DNA of 64,000 nt from Lishizhenia tianjinensis (lineage in GTDB: Bacteria > Bacteroidota > Bacteroidia > Flavobacteriales_D > Crocinitomicaceae), in NCBI GenBank assembly GCA_943330745.2, contig CALQIX020000021.1:1-64000 (forward strand). The letters run 5' to 3'. The position numbers and the translations under genes are program-made. Below the pieces are notes generated by a model. That model searched no databases. It saw only the letters and a program-made list of their open reading frames with translations, and had not been told where the DNA came from. Below are positions 63,907 to 64,000 of the stretch, piece after piece. Each line of letters begins with the position of its first letter. Within the stretch, counting starts at the first letter, position 1.

Positions 63907-64000
63907 AAAATAATAATAATTCAATTTTATCATTGTAACATAAAAAAGCCCACCTCGACATGCTATTAGATTAGCATCTTTAAATAAGTAGTGTTAAATT

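Larger units (their letters stand above)
63525..64000 (+). other. Intergenic end of the window, no gene seen
   Basis: No coding frame is supported in these 476 bases. They hold the promoter box of the giant gene, a GC-richer patch with TTGAGGGGAGATTGAGAGGG (63772-63791) that resembles dispersed flavobacterial intergenic repeats, and a 36-bp palindrome at 63871. Confidence 0.6.

Overview
The window looks like a chromosomal piece of a Bacteroidetes bacterium, most likely Flavobacteriales and close to Crocinitomicaceae/Fluviicola (inferred from gene content, not from a search). The evidence is AT-rich DNA, a type IX secretion component (PorT) beside menaquinone methyltransferase, one type A and one type B T9SS cargo protein, SPII lipoproteins, GlmU-family and DUF3276/PUR-like proteins, and repeated TAnnTTTG promoter boxes instead of sigma70 -10 boxes.

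Layout. 1-137: 3' end of a 5S rRNA gene and its terminator. 187-4750: a frameshifted PhnA-domain gene, a fatty-acid desaturase, tRNA-Ala(GGC), a nitroreductase and Lon protease. 5000-10420, all minus strand: a lipoprotein, a three-gene transporter/GlmU-like cluster and a CBS-protein/NAD-kinase pair. 10486-20850: housekeeping metabolism (PdxJ, two phosphohexomutases including GlmM, RibH, GltX, FolB), a TPR membrane protein, a Pif1-like helicase and small envelope proteins. 20937-30640: an Omp28-type T9SS cargo protein, then a plus-strand run of aminotransferase, heptose-7-phosphate kinase, MenG, PorT and a flavoprotein, then an outer-membrane protein and a kinase/transglutaminase pair. 30668-40261: two POT peptide transporters, MsrB/MsrA, a PolB-like exonuclease, a Kup potassium transporter, an alpha/beta hydrolase and small lipoproteins. 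40317-42725 is the accessory spot: two 59-bp tandem units carrying the first 19 nt of a tRNA, the intact tRNA-Arg(TCG), and an AbiE-type toxin-antitoxin pair with inverted repeats upstream. 42785-46833: a DEAD-box-type helicase and a MoxR/VWA pair.

47181-63524 is one 16.3-kb minus-strand gene for a 5447-residue secreted protein: signal peptide, about 44 Ig/PKD-like modules of roughly 90 residues, three PKD domains and a gliding-motility-type C-terminal sorting domain. Reading the modules in order shows a second-level repeat: a nine-module block of about 2.51 kb (about 837 residues) present in two full adjacent copies (50459-52970 and 52971-55480), with traces of a third further N-terminal. 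A pair of unrelated 81-84-residue modules interrupts a loop near residue 829. The remaining 476 bases hold no gene but contain a 36-bp perfect palindrome.

The genes fit a free-living, gliding or surface-colonising aerobe that exports large adhesins through T9SS, imports peptides and makes menaquinone and heptose-containing surface glycans. The most unusual features are the higher-order repeat architecture of the giant adhesin and the tRNA-fragment tandem repeat beside the AbiE locus.
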